Positions 14,696 to 21,378 of a stretch of DNA of 23,355 nucleotides are shown one piece after another. Within the stretch, counting starts at the first letter, position 1; the number at the start of each line of letters is the position of its first letter. This DNA comes from a virus: IMG/VR virus record IMGVR_UViG_3300042516_001094, positions 1-23,355 of that record; one strand, written 5' to 3'. The translations under genes were made by a program, and so were the position numbers. The notes below the pieces were generated by a model, which had not been told where the DNA came from, ran no database searches, and saw only the letters and a program-made list of their open reading frames with translations.

Positions 14696-15292
14696 CTAGT
14701 AGTCTACAATTCCAATCGTCGAGAAAGATACGTTCTCACGGATGATCTCGTTTTCGCCGACGCTGATTCCCACGGACGATTGCGACGCGCCAAAGCGCCA
14801 ACGGACGGTGTTGTTAAAGTCGGCGTACAGGTCGATAACGTAATAGCTGTTGGCGTTGGTCACAAAGTACGCGTCGTCATAGAAGCGGCCAAACGTACAC
14901 GTGCCCTCACGCTGCACCACGGCCCGCGACTTCCAGGCGTCGCCGAACACTTGGACCTCTTCAAGCGTCGGAGTGATATCGAGTGTCCAGTCGGTGCCCT
15001 GCGCCGCCTTCGACAGCGTCAGGAACGAGCCGGTCACCGTGATCGCGCCAGTCGGCGTGTAGTTCGAAAAAACAATCTTTCCATTGCCCCAAGCCACCTG
15101 ATAAAGCGCCGGGGAAACAGGCGTGACGCCGTCGAGAACGGTCAGCGAGGCGTTGGGATTAACCGCGCGGCGGGCGGCCAGCGTAATCTGGTAGACGCCG
15201 CCGCCTAGCGCGGTCGTCGCCTGTCCGGTCATGCCGGTGCCCGCCCCAGTAGCAAGGTGAATATCTGCGTTGCGGCCTGCGAGAACTGCCAT
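14696..15292 (-). CDS. tail tube protein 2 (larger paralogue)
   Basis: A 198-residue relative of the preceding gene product. Residues 101-137 (DWTLDITPTLEEVQVFGDAW then KSRAVVQREGTCTFGRF) align with residues 23-60 of tube protein 1 with the same WTLD, LEE, FGD, WK and GRF positions. The N-termini also match in style (MAVLAGRNAD against MAILVGNAGG). Between them this protein carries about 75 extra residues (about 20-98: VYQITLAARRAVNPNASLTV, YQVAWGNGKIVF, AITVTGSFLTL), a beta-domain pattern I know from other phage tube and minor tail proteins. The ribosome site AGGAGG is five bases before the ATG. It might be the main tube subunit with an exposed surface domain, or a specialised tail protein. 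Confidence 0.8.
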   Translation of the reverse strand: MAVLAGRNADIHLATGAGTGMTGQATTALGGGVYQITLAARRAVNPNASLTVLDGVTPVSPALYQVAWGNGKIVFSNYTPTGAITVTGSFLTLSKAAQGTDWTLDITPTLEEVQVFGDAWKSRAVVQREGTCTFGRFYDDAYFVTNANSYYVIDLYADFNNTVRWRFGASQSSVGISVGENEIIRENVSFSTIGIVDY

Positions 15293-15307
15293 GATGGCCT
15301 CCTAAGT

Positions 15308-15688
15308 CTAGGTGTACGTCAGTGCGCCGCTGCCGGTCAGTGTGTAACTAACGGTAACCAGCCCGTTCTCGCTGGCGTTCAGGCTCGCCTGCACAAAACA
15401 AGTTCCAGAGTAGTAATTCGTGGCATTGATGTAGAATCGCGCCGCGAAGTTCGTGCCGCCAAGAAGCGCCGTGTTCAAAGCGACGTGGCCGTTGGTGTCC
15501 GTGTTGTCGAAGCGGCCACTGGCCGTCCCGGTGAACTCGCGGATGGTGGCGGTCCTTTCCTTCCAGCCGTCGCCGAAAGACTGCGTCTCTTCGAGGCCGG
15601 TGGAGACATCCAGGGTCCAAGTGTCCATCTCAAGCACCACATTGGTGCCGATGCGAAACCCGCCTGCATTGCCCACTAAAATTGCCAT
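15308..15688 (-). CDS. tail tube protein 1
   Basis: A 126-residue protein that would polymerise into the inner tube of the non-contractile tail. It starts MAILVGNAGGFRIGTNVV. The core is TWTLDVSTGLEETQSFGD followed by WKERTATIREFTGTASGRF (residues 23-60), the recognised tail-tube pattern 'W.ld...~.~etT~fGd.wke...~...~GsfsG.fd'. It ends with a beta-rich section (ATNYYSGTCFVQASLNASEN). The ribosome site AAGGAG is eight bases before the ATG, consistent with high expression. The next gene is clearly related to it, so the phage has two tube-like proteins. Which one forms the main tube cannot be decided here. Confidence 0.85.
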   Translation of the reverse strand: MAILVGNAGGFRIGTNVVLEMDTWTLDVSTGLEETQSFGDGWKERTATIREFTGTASGRFDNTDTNGHVALNTALLGGTNFAARFYINATNYYSGTCFVQASLNASENGLVTVSYTLTGSGALTYT

Positions 15689-15700
15689 GGTTGGTTCTCC

Positions 15701-16120
15701 TTAAACGTCGTGAATGATGTCAAACTCCACGACCGTTGCGTACAGTTTCTTGTCGGTTTCGAGCGCGTCCTCGTACTCGTTTCTGCGCCCGTTGAGGTGT
15801 GTGCTGCGAACTGTAAGGCCGCTGGCCGTGGTGATGGCCGCTTCCTGGCCCATGATGGCGGTGTAGACGATGTCGGCCAAGTCGTCGCTGGCCTTGCCGT
15901 TGCCCTGCGCCATGCAGTAGAAATTGACCGGCCGGCGTGTTGCCGTCGGGACAGCCCCGATGCTGTGAAACTGCTGGTCGTCGATCATCTCGACGACGAC
16001 GCACGGGTACTTAGTGGCCCGGCCTTGGTCGGCGTGCGCGTCGTATACCCGCGTGCCCACCAGCGCCGTTACTGCCGCTTGCGTCTGCAGGTACTTGTAT
16101 AAAGCCTGATAAAGCCTCAT
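15701..16120 (-). CDS. tail completion / terminator protein (DUF3168-like)
   Basis: A 139-residue protein starting MRLYQALYKYLQTQAAVTAL, then VGTRVYDAHADQGRATKYPC, VVVEMIDDQQFHSIGA and NFYCMAQGNGKASDDLADIV. The pattern of a short helix, 'lvgtRVy...a.q....PyvV', and a central 'a..la..v...l' helix is the DUF3168 family, which includes tail completion and terminator proteins such as SPP1 gp17. It overlaps the gp10-like gene as ATGA. Its stop codon TAA forms part of the AAGGAG ribosome site of the first tail-tube gene, linking head-tail joining to tail production. Its likely role is to cap the tail tube and join it to the head. Confidence 0.85.
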   Translation of the reverse strand: MRLYQALYKYLQTQAAVTALVGTRVYDAHADQGRATKYPCVVVEMIDDQQFHSIGAVPTATRRPVNFYCMAQGNGKASDDLADIVYTAIMGQEAAITTASGLTVRSTHLNGRRNEYEDALETDKKLYATVVEFDIIHDV

Positions 16121-16653
16121 GCGGCCCTCGCAATCGCCTCAAAGGCGGCCTTGGCGCGGACCTCGATGAGCCGCTTGATCTGCAGGCGCTTGGCCTTAAT
16201 CGAGTCGCGGAAGAACCTGCTTGGCCGGGCGCCGGGGTGCTGAATCTTGGTGCGGACCTGGTCGCCGAGCCGCGCCAGCCAGCCGAACGCCGCGCCGCGA
16301 ATCCGCATCTTCTTGCCCTTGATCGTGTGCGCCTTTGTGCCAAACTCGACCATGTAGGCGTGCGGCGCAAGGTTTTTCAGCGTAAACGTGTAGGCCTGCA
16401 AAAAGTTCTTATGCTGGCGGCCTTTGGCCGACTTGATCGACTCTTTCAAATCGCCCGGATTGTAGATGCCGCGGAAGCGATGCGTCGCGTACGGCGCAAC
16501 CGGCGCTCGGCGCTCAACCTCATCTTCAAGCATTCGCGCGCCCTGCAGGATCGCGTCCTGCAGCGCTGGGCCTTCGGCTGTAGCCATGAGCTTCTTGAAG
16601 TGCTGCGTCAGTTCGTCCAGCCCCTCGACTCTGATATTCCGCGCGCGTGCCAT
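16117..16653 (-). CDS. HK97 gp10-like head-tail protein
   Basis: A 178-residue protein. It starts MARARNIRVEGLDELTQHFK, followed by a helix and LQDAILQGARMLEDEVERRA, then LAPHAYMVEFGTKAHTIKGK, the 'Y...vEfGT' signature of the HK97 gp10 family. A basic region (KGKKMRIRG) and PSRFFRDSIKAKRLQIKRLI, equivalent to the usual 'RPFLrPAl', come next. The C-terminal third is strongly basic and helical. The true start is the ATG at 16653, which overlaps the previous TAA by one base; the same frame is open for 120 codons upstream, but that stretch is antisense-free coding space of other genes. It ends in ATGA overlap with the next gene. Proteins of this family act in head-tail joining or tail completion. 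Confidence 0.85.
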   Translation of the reverse strand: MARARNIRVEGLDELTQHFKKLMATAEGPALQDAILQGARMLEDEVERRAPVAPYATHRFRGIYNPGDLKESIKSAKGRQHKNFLQAYTFTLKNLAPHAYMVEFGTKAHTIKGKKMRIRGAAFGWLARLGDQVRTKIQHPGARPSRFFRDSIKAKRLQIKRLIEVRAKAAFEAIARAA

Positions 16654-16991
16654 TAGATAAGCACCTCTAACGCCTGCATCACGAGCATTTCGTTGCGCTC
16701 GTCGGGATTCAAGATTGTGCGGATGTTGAAGTAACGGACCTTGCTTGTCTTCTGGTCCACATACTTCACGCGCATGTCTGGCTTCAAATCTTCGATGTAC
16801 CGTAGCCGGATCGTGTGAGTAAGGTCGGCCATGACCTGCCGCGCCGCGAAAAACTCGCGCCCGTTGCCGGTCTCGATACTGGCCCAGGTCGTCGCGTACT
16901 CGGTCCATGTGTCGGTGCGGTCGCCGTTTGCGTCCACGGCAATCGTCGGCTCTTGGATGATAATTAGGTGTTTCAACGCGCCTGCCCTCAT
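16653..16991 (-). CDS. head-tail adaptor / head closure protein
   Basis: A 112-residue protein of the phage head-tail joining type (SPP1 gp16-like). It begins MRAGALKHLIIIQEPTIAVD, the usual 'aG.LrhrI.i...' start. A WTEYATTWASIETGNGREF segment and THTIRLRYIEDLKPDMRVKY match the family closely, and it ends with a short beta section (ILNPDERNEMLVMQALEVLI). I chose the ATG at 16991 because it forms an ATGA overlap with the previous stop. A GTG two codons upstream is also in frame but has less support. The stop TAA shares one base with the ATG of the next gene. Such proteins close the portal channel and give the surface where the tail docks. Confidence 0.87.
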   Translation of the reverse strand: MRAGALKHLIIIQEPTIAVDANGDRTDTWTEYATTWASIETGNGREFFAARQVMADLTHTIRLRYIEDLKPDMRVKYVDQKTSKVRYFNIRTILNPDERNEMLVMQALEVLI

Positions 16992-17578
16992 AACCACACC
17001 CGGAACGGCGCAATCAGCGCCGAGACTGCGAACGGTAGTTCTTTTTCTTCAATCGCGTGTGCCGTCCCGATGATGACGGCTTCCCGATGCTCATAAAAAT
17101 GCGCCGCCAACATGCGAATGGCCTGGCGCAGTTGGTGCGGTACCTGCGTCGGCAGACCGTACCCACACGTAAACTGCACTTCGATTGGGTCCGTGTTGCG
17201 GAGCGTGTCCGTCGGCCAGTCTTTCTGGTATTCCAGGACGATGGCTCCCGGTGTCCGCGCCGTCGATACGCCGTACTCGGTCGCCGCAAAAGTGCGCTGT
17301 ACGCCAGTCGAGTCGGTGTACTTGACGTGCGCGACCGACACCAGCGGCGAGTACGGCAGGTGGATAATGCCGCTGCCTGGAAAGCAGTCCAGCAAAAGCT
17401 TCCAGGTCTGCGTCAGGCAGCGGCGATTGGTGATCGTTTCGATATGGTGGGTTGCGGCAAAGAGATACGGCTCCAGCTGCTCTAGCGGCTGGCCCATGGC
17501 GCGGGAGTGCGCTTCAAGGTCAGCCGCTTCAAGCGGGTAGCCGGTCGGGCCGGTCACGAGCTGGAGACGTAGGTCCAT
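16988..17578 (-). CDS. head-tail connector (gp6-like)
   Basis: A 196-residue protein of the gp6-like connector type, which forms the ring binding beneath the portal. The N-terminal helical part (LEAADLEAHSRAMGQPLEQL, then YLFAATHHIETITNRRCLTQ) is typical of the family. A beta section follows (FPGSGIIHLPYSPLVSVAHV, KYTDSTGVQRTF, FTCGYG) and then a C-terminal helix (PHQLRQAIRMLAAHFYEHRE), whose pattern 'aimmlaahwYenRE' is a hallmark of the family. The tail ELPFAVSALIAPFRVWL matches the usual ending. The gene begins three bases after the preceding stop and overlaps the next gene by ATGA. The length matches related connectors (about 180-220). Confidence 0.88.
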   Translation of the reverse strand: MDLRLQLVTGPTGYPLEAADLEAHSRAMGQPLEQLEPYLFAATHHIETITNRRCLTQTWKLLLDCFPGSGIIHLPYSPLVSVAHVKYTDSTGVQRTFAATEYGVSTARTPGAIVLEYQKDWPTDTLRNTDPIEVQFTCGYGLPTQVPHQLRQAIRMLAAHFYEHREAVIIGTAHAIEEKELPFAVSALIAPFRVWL

Positions 17579-17581
17579 GAA

Positions 17582-18058
17582 TTAGACAATCTCGGTTGCG
17601 GTAGCAGATCCGCCGAAGCGCGGGCCAGCTAGGGCGATGGCGATGCCGCCGAGAACAGGCGAATCGACAACCTCGACGCACTTCAGACGGACGCAATGGT
17701 AGCCGCTGGCGACCAGCTCTTCGACGTTAACCTGAATGGCGTAAATCTGGCTGCTCCCGGCCGTCGTCGTAAAGCCAGCCGCAGCGCGAGCCGTCATGGC
17801 TCCCTGAAGGTCCGTCGAAGTGATGGACTTGCTGAGAAAGCCCACAGCGCTGGTGTTGGTCGGCACAAAGTCGTCACAGGCCTCGACAGTTATAGTCGCA
17901 GTGCCAGTTGTGCCGACGCCCTTGTAAACCAAAAAAATGGCGCTTTCAAAGTTTTCAAGACTGACTACGTCCGAGGTCACCGTGCCGCTAAAAGCGTCGG
18001 CCACCGGATCGAGTCCCTTGACGAAGTGCAGATTGTTGAGTAATTCGTAACGAGGCAT
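17582..18058 (-). CDS. probable capsid-associated (decoration-type) protein
   Basis: A 158-residue protein placed directly after the major capsid gene, where many siphoviruses encode a decoration or minor head protein. It begins MPRYELLNNLHFVKGLDP and contains VSLENFESAIFLVYKGVGTT, ATITVEACDDFVPTNTSAV, YAIQVNVEELVASGYHCVRL and EVVDSPVLGGIAIAL. I recognise this pattern as a conserved protein family that follows the capsid gene in other phages and usually has no assigned function. The sequence is rich in beta-prone Val/Thr and has no signal peptide or membrane segment. The ribosome site AAGGAG is seven bases before the ATG. The decoration role is inferred from position only; it might instead be a minor structural protein or a tail component. 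Confidence 0.72.
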   Translation of the reverse strand: MPRYELLNNLHFVKGLDPVADAFSGTVTSDVVSLENFESAIFLVYKGVGTTGTATITVEACDDFVPTNTSAVGFLSKSITSTDLQGAMTARAAAGFTTTAGSSQIYAIQVNVEELVASGYHCVRLKCVEVVDSPVLGGIAIALAGPRFGGSATATEIV

Positions 18059-18074
18059 GTTGGGTCTCCTTAGC

Positions 18075-18096
18075 GCGGGCGACTTGCGCCGCCCGC
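18075..18096 (-). promoter_or_regulatory. GCAA-capped hairpin downstream of capsid gene
   Basis: On the minus strand the arms GCGGGCGGC (18096-18088) and GTCGCCCGC (18083-18075) form a nine-base-pair stem (one G-U pair) closed by GCAA, a GNRA tetraloop. It lies 14 nt after the capsid stop and a few bases before the AAGGAG (18071-18066) of the next gene. No run of T follows, so it is not a typical intrinsic terminator. It could protect the 3' end of capsid mRNA, act as a processing site or dampen transcription; the sequence does not say which. Confidence 0.6.
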
Positions 18097-18110
18097 TCCG
18101 GTGTTAGTGG

Positions 18111-19415
18111 TTAGGCGCGGGCCGCAGTCGTCACAAACGGCGACAGGGTGTTGGAGCCTTTGAACGGGGTGATCGGCTGTTTGACGGACGACTGGCCGTT
18201 GGCGTCGAACGACCATTTGAACGTCATTTCGTCGAAAATGAACCGAACGTGCATGGACTGCGCGGCGCGAAGGCCGCCCTGGGTGATCATCACGTACTTG
18301 GACATGTTGGCCAGTACGATATCCCCGGCGTCGCCGAGCGTTTCGGCCTGCTCAACAACAATCACCGGGAAACCAAAAAAGGTGCCGTACTGCATGGACC
18401 CAACTGCGCTGTTGTTCGGCAAAAACACCGGCTGAGTCCCTACGGTCAGCAGCGGAAATTGGCCGATAGTGTCGGGGTTGCAAAACCATGCGATGCGGTC
18501 GCCTGGGTCGCGCAGGAGGCGAGAAAGCATGGCCGTAGCGTTTTCGATCACGAATGTGTCGGCGGTCTGGCCGGACTTCTTGGCGACTTCGACCAACAGC
18601 CGAGAGCCGTAATTCTGCACGCTAAAACCGAGGGGCATACCGGCACCGTTGCCGCGCCAGATAGCGTCATCCAGTTTAAAGGCGATCTCCGAGGCAAAAG
18701 CGTTTTCAAGCACAGCACCCATGGCCGGGGCATTGCGAAGCAACCGCTCGGTGGCATAATGCAGACACTTCAGCGATTCGAGCCGCAGTTCGTGACGCGA
18801 CAGCTTGGGCTTGGTGGCCGTCGGCGCGTCGGCCTCACCGGTCCAGTAGGCCTGTACTCCGCCCCAGCGCGAGCCATTGGCTCGGCTGGTCTCGTCGATG
18901 TACGGCAGTTCGATGGAGTCAGACCCTTCGCCCATGGGGATTTCGTTCACCAGCGGAAAGATCCGCGCCGTTTCGCGGGCGCGCTGTAGCAGCACGTCGG
19001 AAAACTGCGTCGCGATGGCAAAGCCGCCGTCGGCCGGAATGCTGGCCGAGGACCCAGTGGCGGTCAGCGTCTCAAAGAGTCGCTTGTCGACTTTCCCGCC
19101 GAGCCCCTGAAACGAGCCAGCGGGGGACTGCGCAAAAGCAATGGCCTGCAGGTTCTCGCCGAAGCTGGCCCAGGGCCGCTTCGCTTCGTTGTCGCTGGTA
19201 ACGCGAGCAGGCTCACGGGTCACGTTGCTCTTGGCGCGCGCTTCCAGCGCCTCGACCGCCGCCAACTGCTCGCGGACGGAGTTCAGTTCGGCTGCTTTGG
19301 CGTCCACGGTAGCAAGATGCGCGACCGGGTCGGCGGCGACCGCAGAGGCCGCCAGTAATGCGCTGTAGTCGTTTTCCAGCGCGGAGACGGAGGAGAGTAG
19401 TTCTCGTTTCGTCAT
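18111..19415 (-). CDS. major capsid protein (HK97 fold)
   Basis: A 434-residue protein that builds the icosahedral head. Residues 1 to about 105 are Ala/Glu-rich and predicted helical (ENDYSALLAASAVAADP, VREQLAAVEALEARAK), matching the scaffold-like delta domain removed by the neighbouring protease. The mature part begins near the FAQSPAGSFQG region. IPMGEGSDSIELPYIDE and ANGSRWGGVQAYWTGEAD (about 160-200) fit the E-loop. LRNAPAMGAVLENAFASEIA, DAIWRGNGAGMPLGF and FGFPVIVVEQAETLGDAGDI are typical of the spine, A-domain and C-terminal core. The ribosome site is strong (AAGGAG, five bases before the ATG), as expected for the most abundant virion protein. A GC-rich hairpin follows 14 nt after its stop. 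Confidence 0.96.
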   Translation of the reverse strand: MTKRELLSSVSALENDYSALLAASAVAADPVAHLATVDAKAAELNSVREQLAAVEALEARAKSNVTREPARVTSDNEAKRPWASFGENLQAIAFAQSPAGSFQGLGGKVDKRLFETLTATGSSASIPADGGFAIATQFSDVLLQRARETARIFPLVNEIPMGEGSDSIELPYIDETSRANGSRWGGVQAYWTGEADAPTATKPKLSRHELRLESLKCLHYATERLLRNAPAMGAVLENAFASEIAFKLDDAIWRGNGAGMPLGFSVQNYGSRLLVEVAKKSGQTADTFVIENATAMLSRLLRDPGDRIAWFCNPDTIGQFPLLTVGTQPVFLPNNSAVGSMQYGTFFGFPVIVVEQAETLGDAGDIVLANMSKYVMITQGGLRAAQSMHVRFIFDEMTFKWSFDANGQSSVKQPITPFKGSNTLSPFVTTAARA

Positions 19416-19424
19416 GTGTGCTCC

Positions 19425-20087
19425 TTATTTGCCCAGCACCCGCCAACGCCGCTCTCGCAGCGCCAACTCGTGCCGGGCGTGGTGTTCAGCCGCGCTGGGC
19501 GCGGAAGAAATTCGTTTAGCCGCCGAAACGCTGGCCGACAAAAACTTGGCTCCGGGGTCCGCCCCGATGGGAACGATGGAGATTTCAAACGGCCTCCACT
19601 TGCTCGCCAGCAGGTGTGGCCGCTTGACCGTCGAATCCGGCGCCTGGGTCATTTCAACGATCTGAACGCCCATCGACACGCTGGTAAGAATGCCGTCCTC
19701 GATGTCTTGCCAGACCGGCGCAACATCTTCCCGGTCGCTGAACCGCAGCGTCGCCTCGTAACCGCGACGGGTGCGCCGTGGGCTTTCCACCACGCCAAGG
19801 ACATACTCGACTTCTTCCTTCTGGTGGCCGTCGAGAACAGGCTTGCCCGCCAACTGCGTCAGGTCGCCGCCGTCCATGGCAAACGACAGGTCGTAGAGGT
19901 CGCCGGACCACATGTCGACGCGCTCGACCTTCGCGCCGCTATAAAACAGCACGTCACGCTTGCGCTTGCCGGGAAGTTCGACCTTATCGCCCTCCTCCGG
20001 CATTTGGAGCAACTCGGCAGGCCGCAGCGAAGACAGGAGCGATTGCGGCGTCTGCAGCAATAGCTGCTGTGCTTGGTCTACATTCAT
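19425..20087 (-). CDS. prohead protease (HK97 gp4-like, S78 family)
   Basis: A 220-residue serine protease that trims the N-terminal scaffold (delta) domain from the capsid protein during head maturation. Visible family features are VLDGHQKEEV with the likely catalytic His88, ILTSVSMGVQIV with the likely catalytic Ser138, and KWRPFEISIVPIGADPGA with a probable third acidic residue (about Glu168). After about residue 180 there is an Ala/Ser/Arg-rich tail (APSAAEHHARHELALRER) without recognisable catalytic residues. Its start overlaps the portal stop as ATGA. Its TAA stop runs directly into the AAGGAG ribosome site of the capsid gene. Portal, protease, capsid is the standard HK97-type order. 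The residue assignments come from family pattern, not from an alignment. Confidence 0.9.
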   Translation of the reverse strand: MNVDQAQQLLLQTPQSLLSSLRPAELLQMPEEGDKVELPGKRKRDVLFYSGAKVERVDMWSGDLYDLSFAMDGGDLTQLAGKPVLDGHQKEEVEYVLGVVESPRRTRRGYEATLRFSDREDVAPVWQDIEDGILTSVSMGVQIVEMTQAPDSTVKRPHLLASKWRPFEISIVPIGADPGAKFLSASVSAAKRISSAPSAAEHHARHELALRERRWRVLGK

Positions 20088-21283
20088 TGCTGACCCCCTT
20101 GAAACGCTCCGGCCTGCGCGACCGGCACCATGGCACCCTGCACCAGATACAGCTCGCCACCGTCGTATGGGTTCATGTTCTCTTTGCTCCGGATCTCGTT
20201 AGCGTTCAGCGCGCCAATGTTCCGCATGGCCGAGTAGTAGCTGGCGCGACTGGCCGCGTCACCCCGCAGCAAGGCGTCCATGTTGAACTCGGCGTAATAG
20301 TTCGAGGCCTCGCGCGGGCCAAACAGTTGCAGGTTGATCCGCTTCTCAATTCGGGTCAGCCAGGGCCGGATAGTGTGCGTGGCAAAGTCGATGCCCTGGT
20401 GCTCGATGTTGTTGTTGGTGCTGCGCGTCAAGTCCTGGATCATGTGCGGCGGCACGCGGAAGATGGAGCAGATGTCGGCCTTCTGATACTGGCGCAACTC
20501 CAAAAACTGCATGTCGCGGTGGTTGATGGCGACGGTCTTAATTTCCGCGCCCTGCTCAAGCACGCCAATTTTCCCGGCGTTGCGAACGCCGCCGTAAGAC
20601 TCCATCAGCCACGTCTGCAGGTTCTTCCGCGCCTCGTTGCTCAACGCTTGCGGCACGGTCATGTAGGCGGGCGGGGTCGCGTTGTTCTTGAAGAAGTTGG
20701 CCCCGTACCCTTCGGCGTCTTGCGTCATGCTCAAGGCCTGCGCCATGTAGCCGACGGGCGAGTAGCCAGTCAAGCTGTCTTCGCCGTCGTAGCCCAAACC
20801 GGGGATGTGCAGGATGTCCGAGGCCGTGTACATGCTCTGCCCATAGTGGTAGACCATGACGCCGGTTTCCGGGTCGCGGAACACGCGCATGGACGACGGC
20901 GACAGCGGCGTAAGCTGCGTAACGTCGCCGCGCTGGTTGGTCTGGATCCGCGCGTAAAAGTTGCCAGACAGACACAGGCACTTCGCGGCCAACTCCCAAA
21001 ACTCAAACGCCGTCATGTCCGCATTCGGGGAGTCGTGCAGCAGGTAATACAGCGGGTGGTTGCGGTCCAGTTCGCGGCCATCTCGGCCACGCCGGTAGAT
21101 CCCTAGCGGCAGGCTGCCAATGGTCTCGGCAATTACGCGCACGCACGCCCAGACAGCAGTGATACGCATGGCCGACTCGCTCGACACAAAATACTTCGAA
21201 CCAGACACAGGCCGATACCAGAAGTCGTTATCTGGTGGCGGCGTTGCGCCGAGCTTGACCATGAGTCGCCCAAAAAGGTTCAT
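20084..21283 (-). CDS. portal protein (HK97 family)
   Basis: A 399-residue protein forming the dodecameric ring at one capsid vertex, through which DNA enters and to which the head-tail connector binds. Family signatures in order: SESAMRITAVWACVRVIAET (about 35-54), SLPLGIYRRG, HPLYYLLHDSPN, FEFWELAAKCLCLSGNFYA, then HIPGL and YSPVG. After these come the KADICSIFRVPPHMI stretch and the TRSTNNNIEHQGIDF segment that is highly characteristic of phage portals, and IRPWLTRIEKRINLQLF. The length is normal for the HK97 type (about 380-450). It starts after the dyad array, with AAGGA 11 bases upstream of the ATG, a long spacer that contains one repeat arm. It ends in an ATGA overlap with the prohead protease, so the two are translationally coupled. 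Confidence 0.95.
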   Translation of the reverse strand: MNLFGRLMVKLGATPPPDNDFWYRPVSGSKYFVSSESAMRITAVWACVRVIAETIGSLPLGIYRRGRDGRELDRNHPLYYLLHDSPNADMTAFEFWELAAKCLCLSGNFYARIQTNQRGDVTQLTPLSPSSMRVFRDPETGVMVYHYGQSMYTASDILHIPGLGYDGEDSLTGYSPVGYMAQALSMTQDAEGYGANFFKNNATPPAYMTVPQALSNEARKNLQTWLMESYGGVRNAGKIGVLEQGAEIKTVAINHRDMQFLELRQYQKADICSIFRVPPHMIQDLTRSTNNNIEHQGIDFATHTIRPWLTRIEKRINLQLFGPREASNYYAEFNMDALLRGDAASRASYYSAMRNIGALNANEIRSKENMNPYDGGELYLVQGAMVPVAQAGAFQGGQQ

Positions 21284-21286
21284 GCC

Positions 21287-21378
21287 GTATCACGTCCTTA
21301 CTGCATCGTGCTATCAGCGTAGCACAATTTTTTCGCAGCGTGATACCGCAGTAGCACGCAAGGCTTTTTTCGTGCTAC
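21287..21378. repeat. three tandem 32-bp dyad units between terL and portal
   Basis: Six copies of an 8-bp arm alternate in orientation. GTAKCACR-type arms begin at 21287 (GTATCACG), 21319 (GTAGCACA) and 21351 (GTAGCACG), exactly 32 bp apart. The inverse arms begin at 21307 (CGTGCTAT), 21339 (CGTGATAC) and 21371 (CGTGCTAC), also exactly 32 bp apart. Each 32-bp unit is therefore arm, 12-bp spacer, inverted arm, 4-bp linker. The third unit is a perfect inverted repeat and the others have one or two changes. Spacers differ in sequence while arms and spacing are kept. The array fills the intergenic gap: one end overlaps the terL stop codon and the other lies between the portal ribosome site (AAGGA, 21295-21299) and its ATG. 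It looks like a multi-site operator or a set of RNA hairpins. The function is not known. Confidence 0.85.

Noticed and set aside
16654-17013. 120-codon upstream extension of the gp10-like frame
   Set aside because: This stretch is coding for the head-tail adaptor in another frame; the ATG at 16653 overlaps the previous stop and gives the normal family length.
18075-18096. Hairpin after the capsid gene as an intrinsic terminator
   Set aside because: No T-run follows, and the next gene has a strong ribosome site a few bases later and belongs to the same late operon.
19778-21106. Long plus-strand reading frames opposite the portal/protease genes (442 codons) and elsewhere (for example 9508-10326)
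   Set aside because: They are antisense to genes with clear family matches, are rich in Arg/His/Pro as expected from GC-rich antisense frames, and show no recognisable domains.
21287-21378. 32-bp array as a CRISPR
   Set aside because: Arms are only 8 bp, are inverted within each unit, the units are only three, and there is no long identical repeat with unique spacers.
21351-21378. Perfect inverted repeat with a T-run as an intrinsic terminator
   Set aside because: The T/A run is inside the loop, not after the stem in either direction, and the portal gene follows directly.
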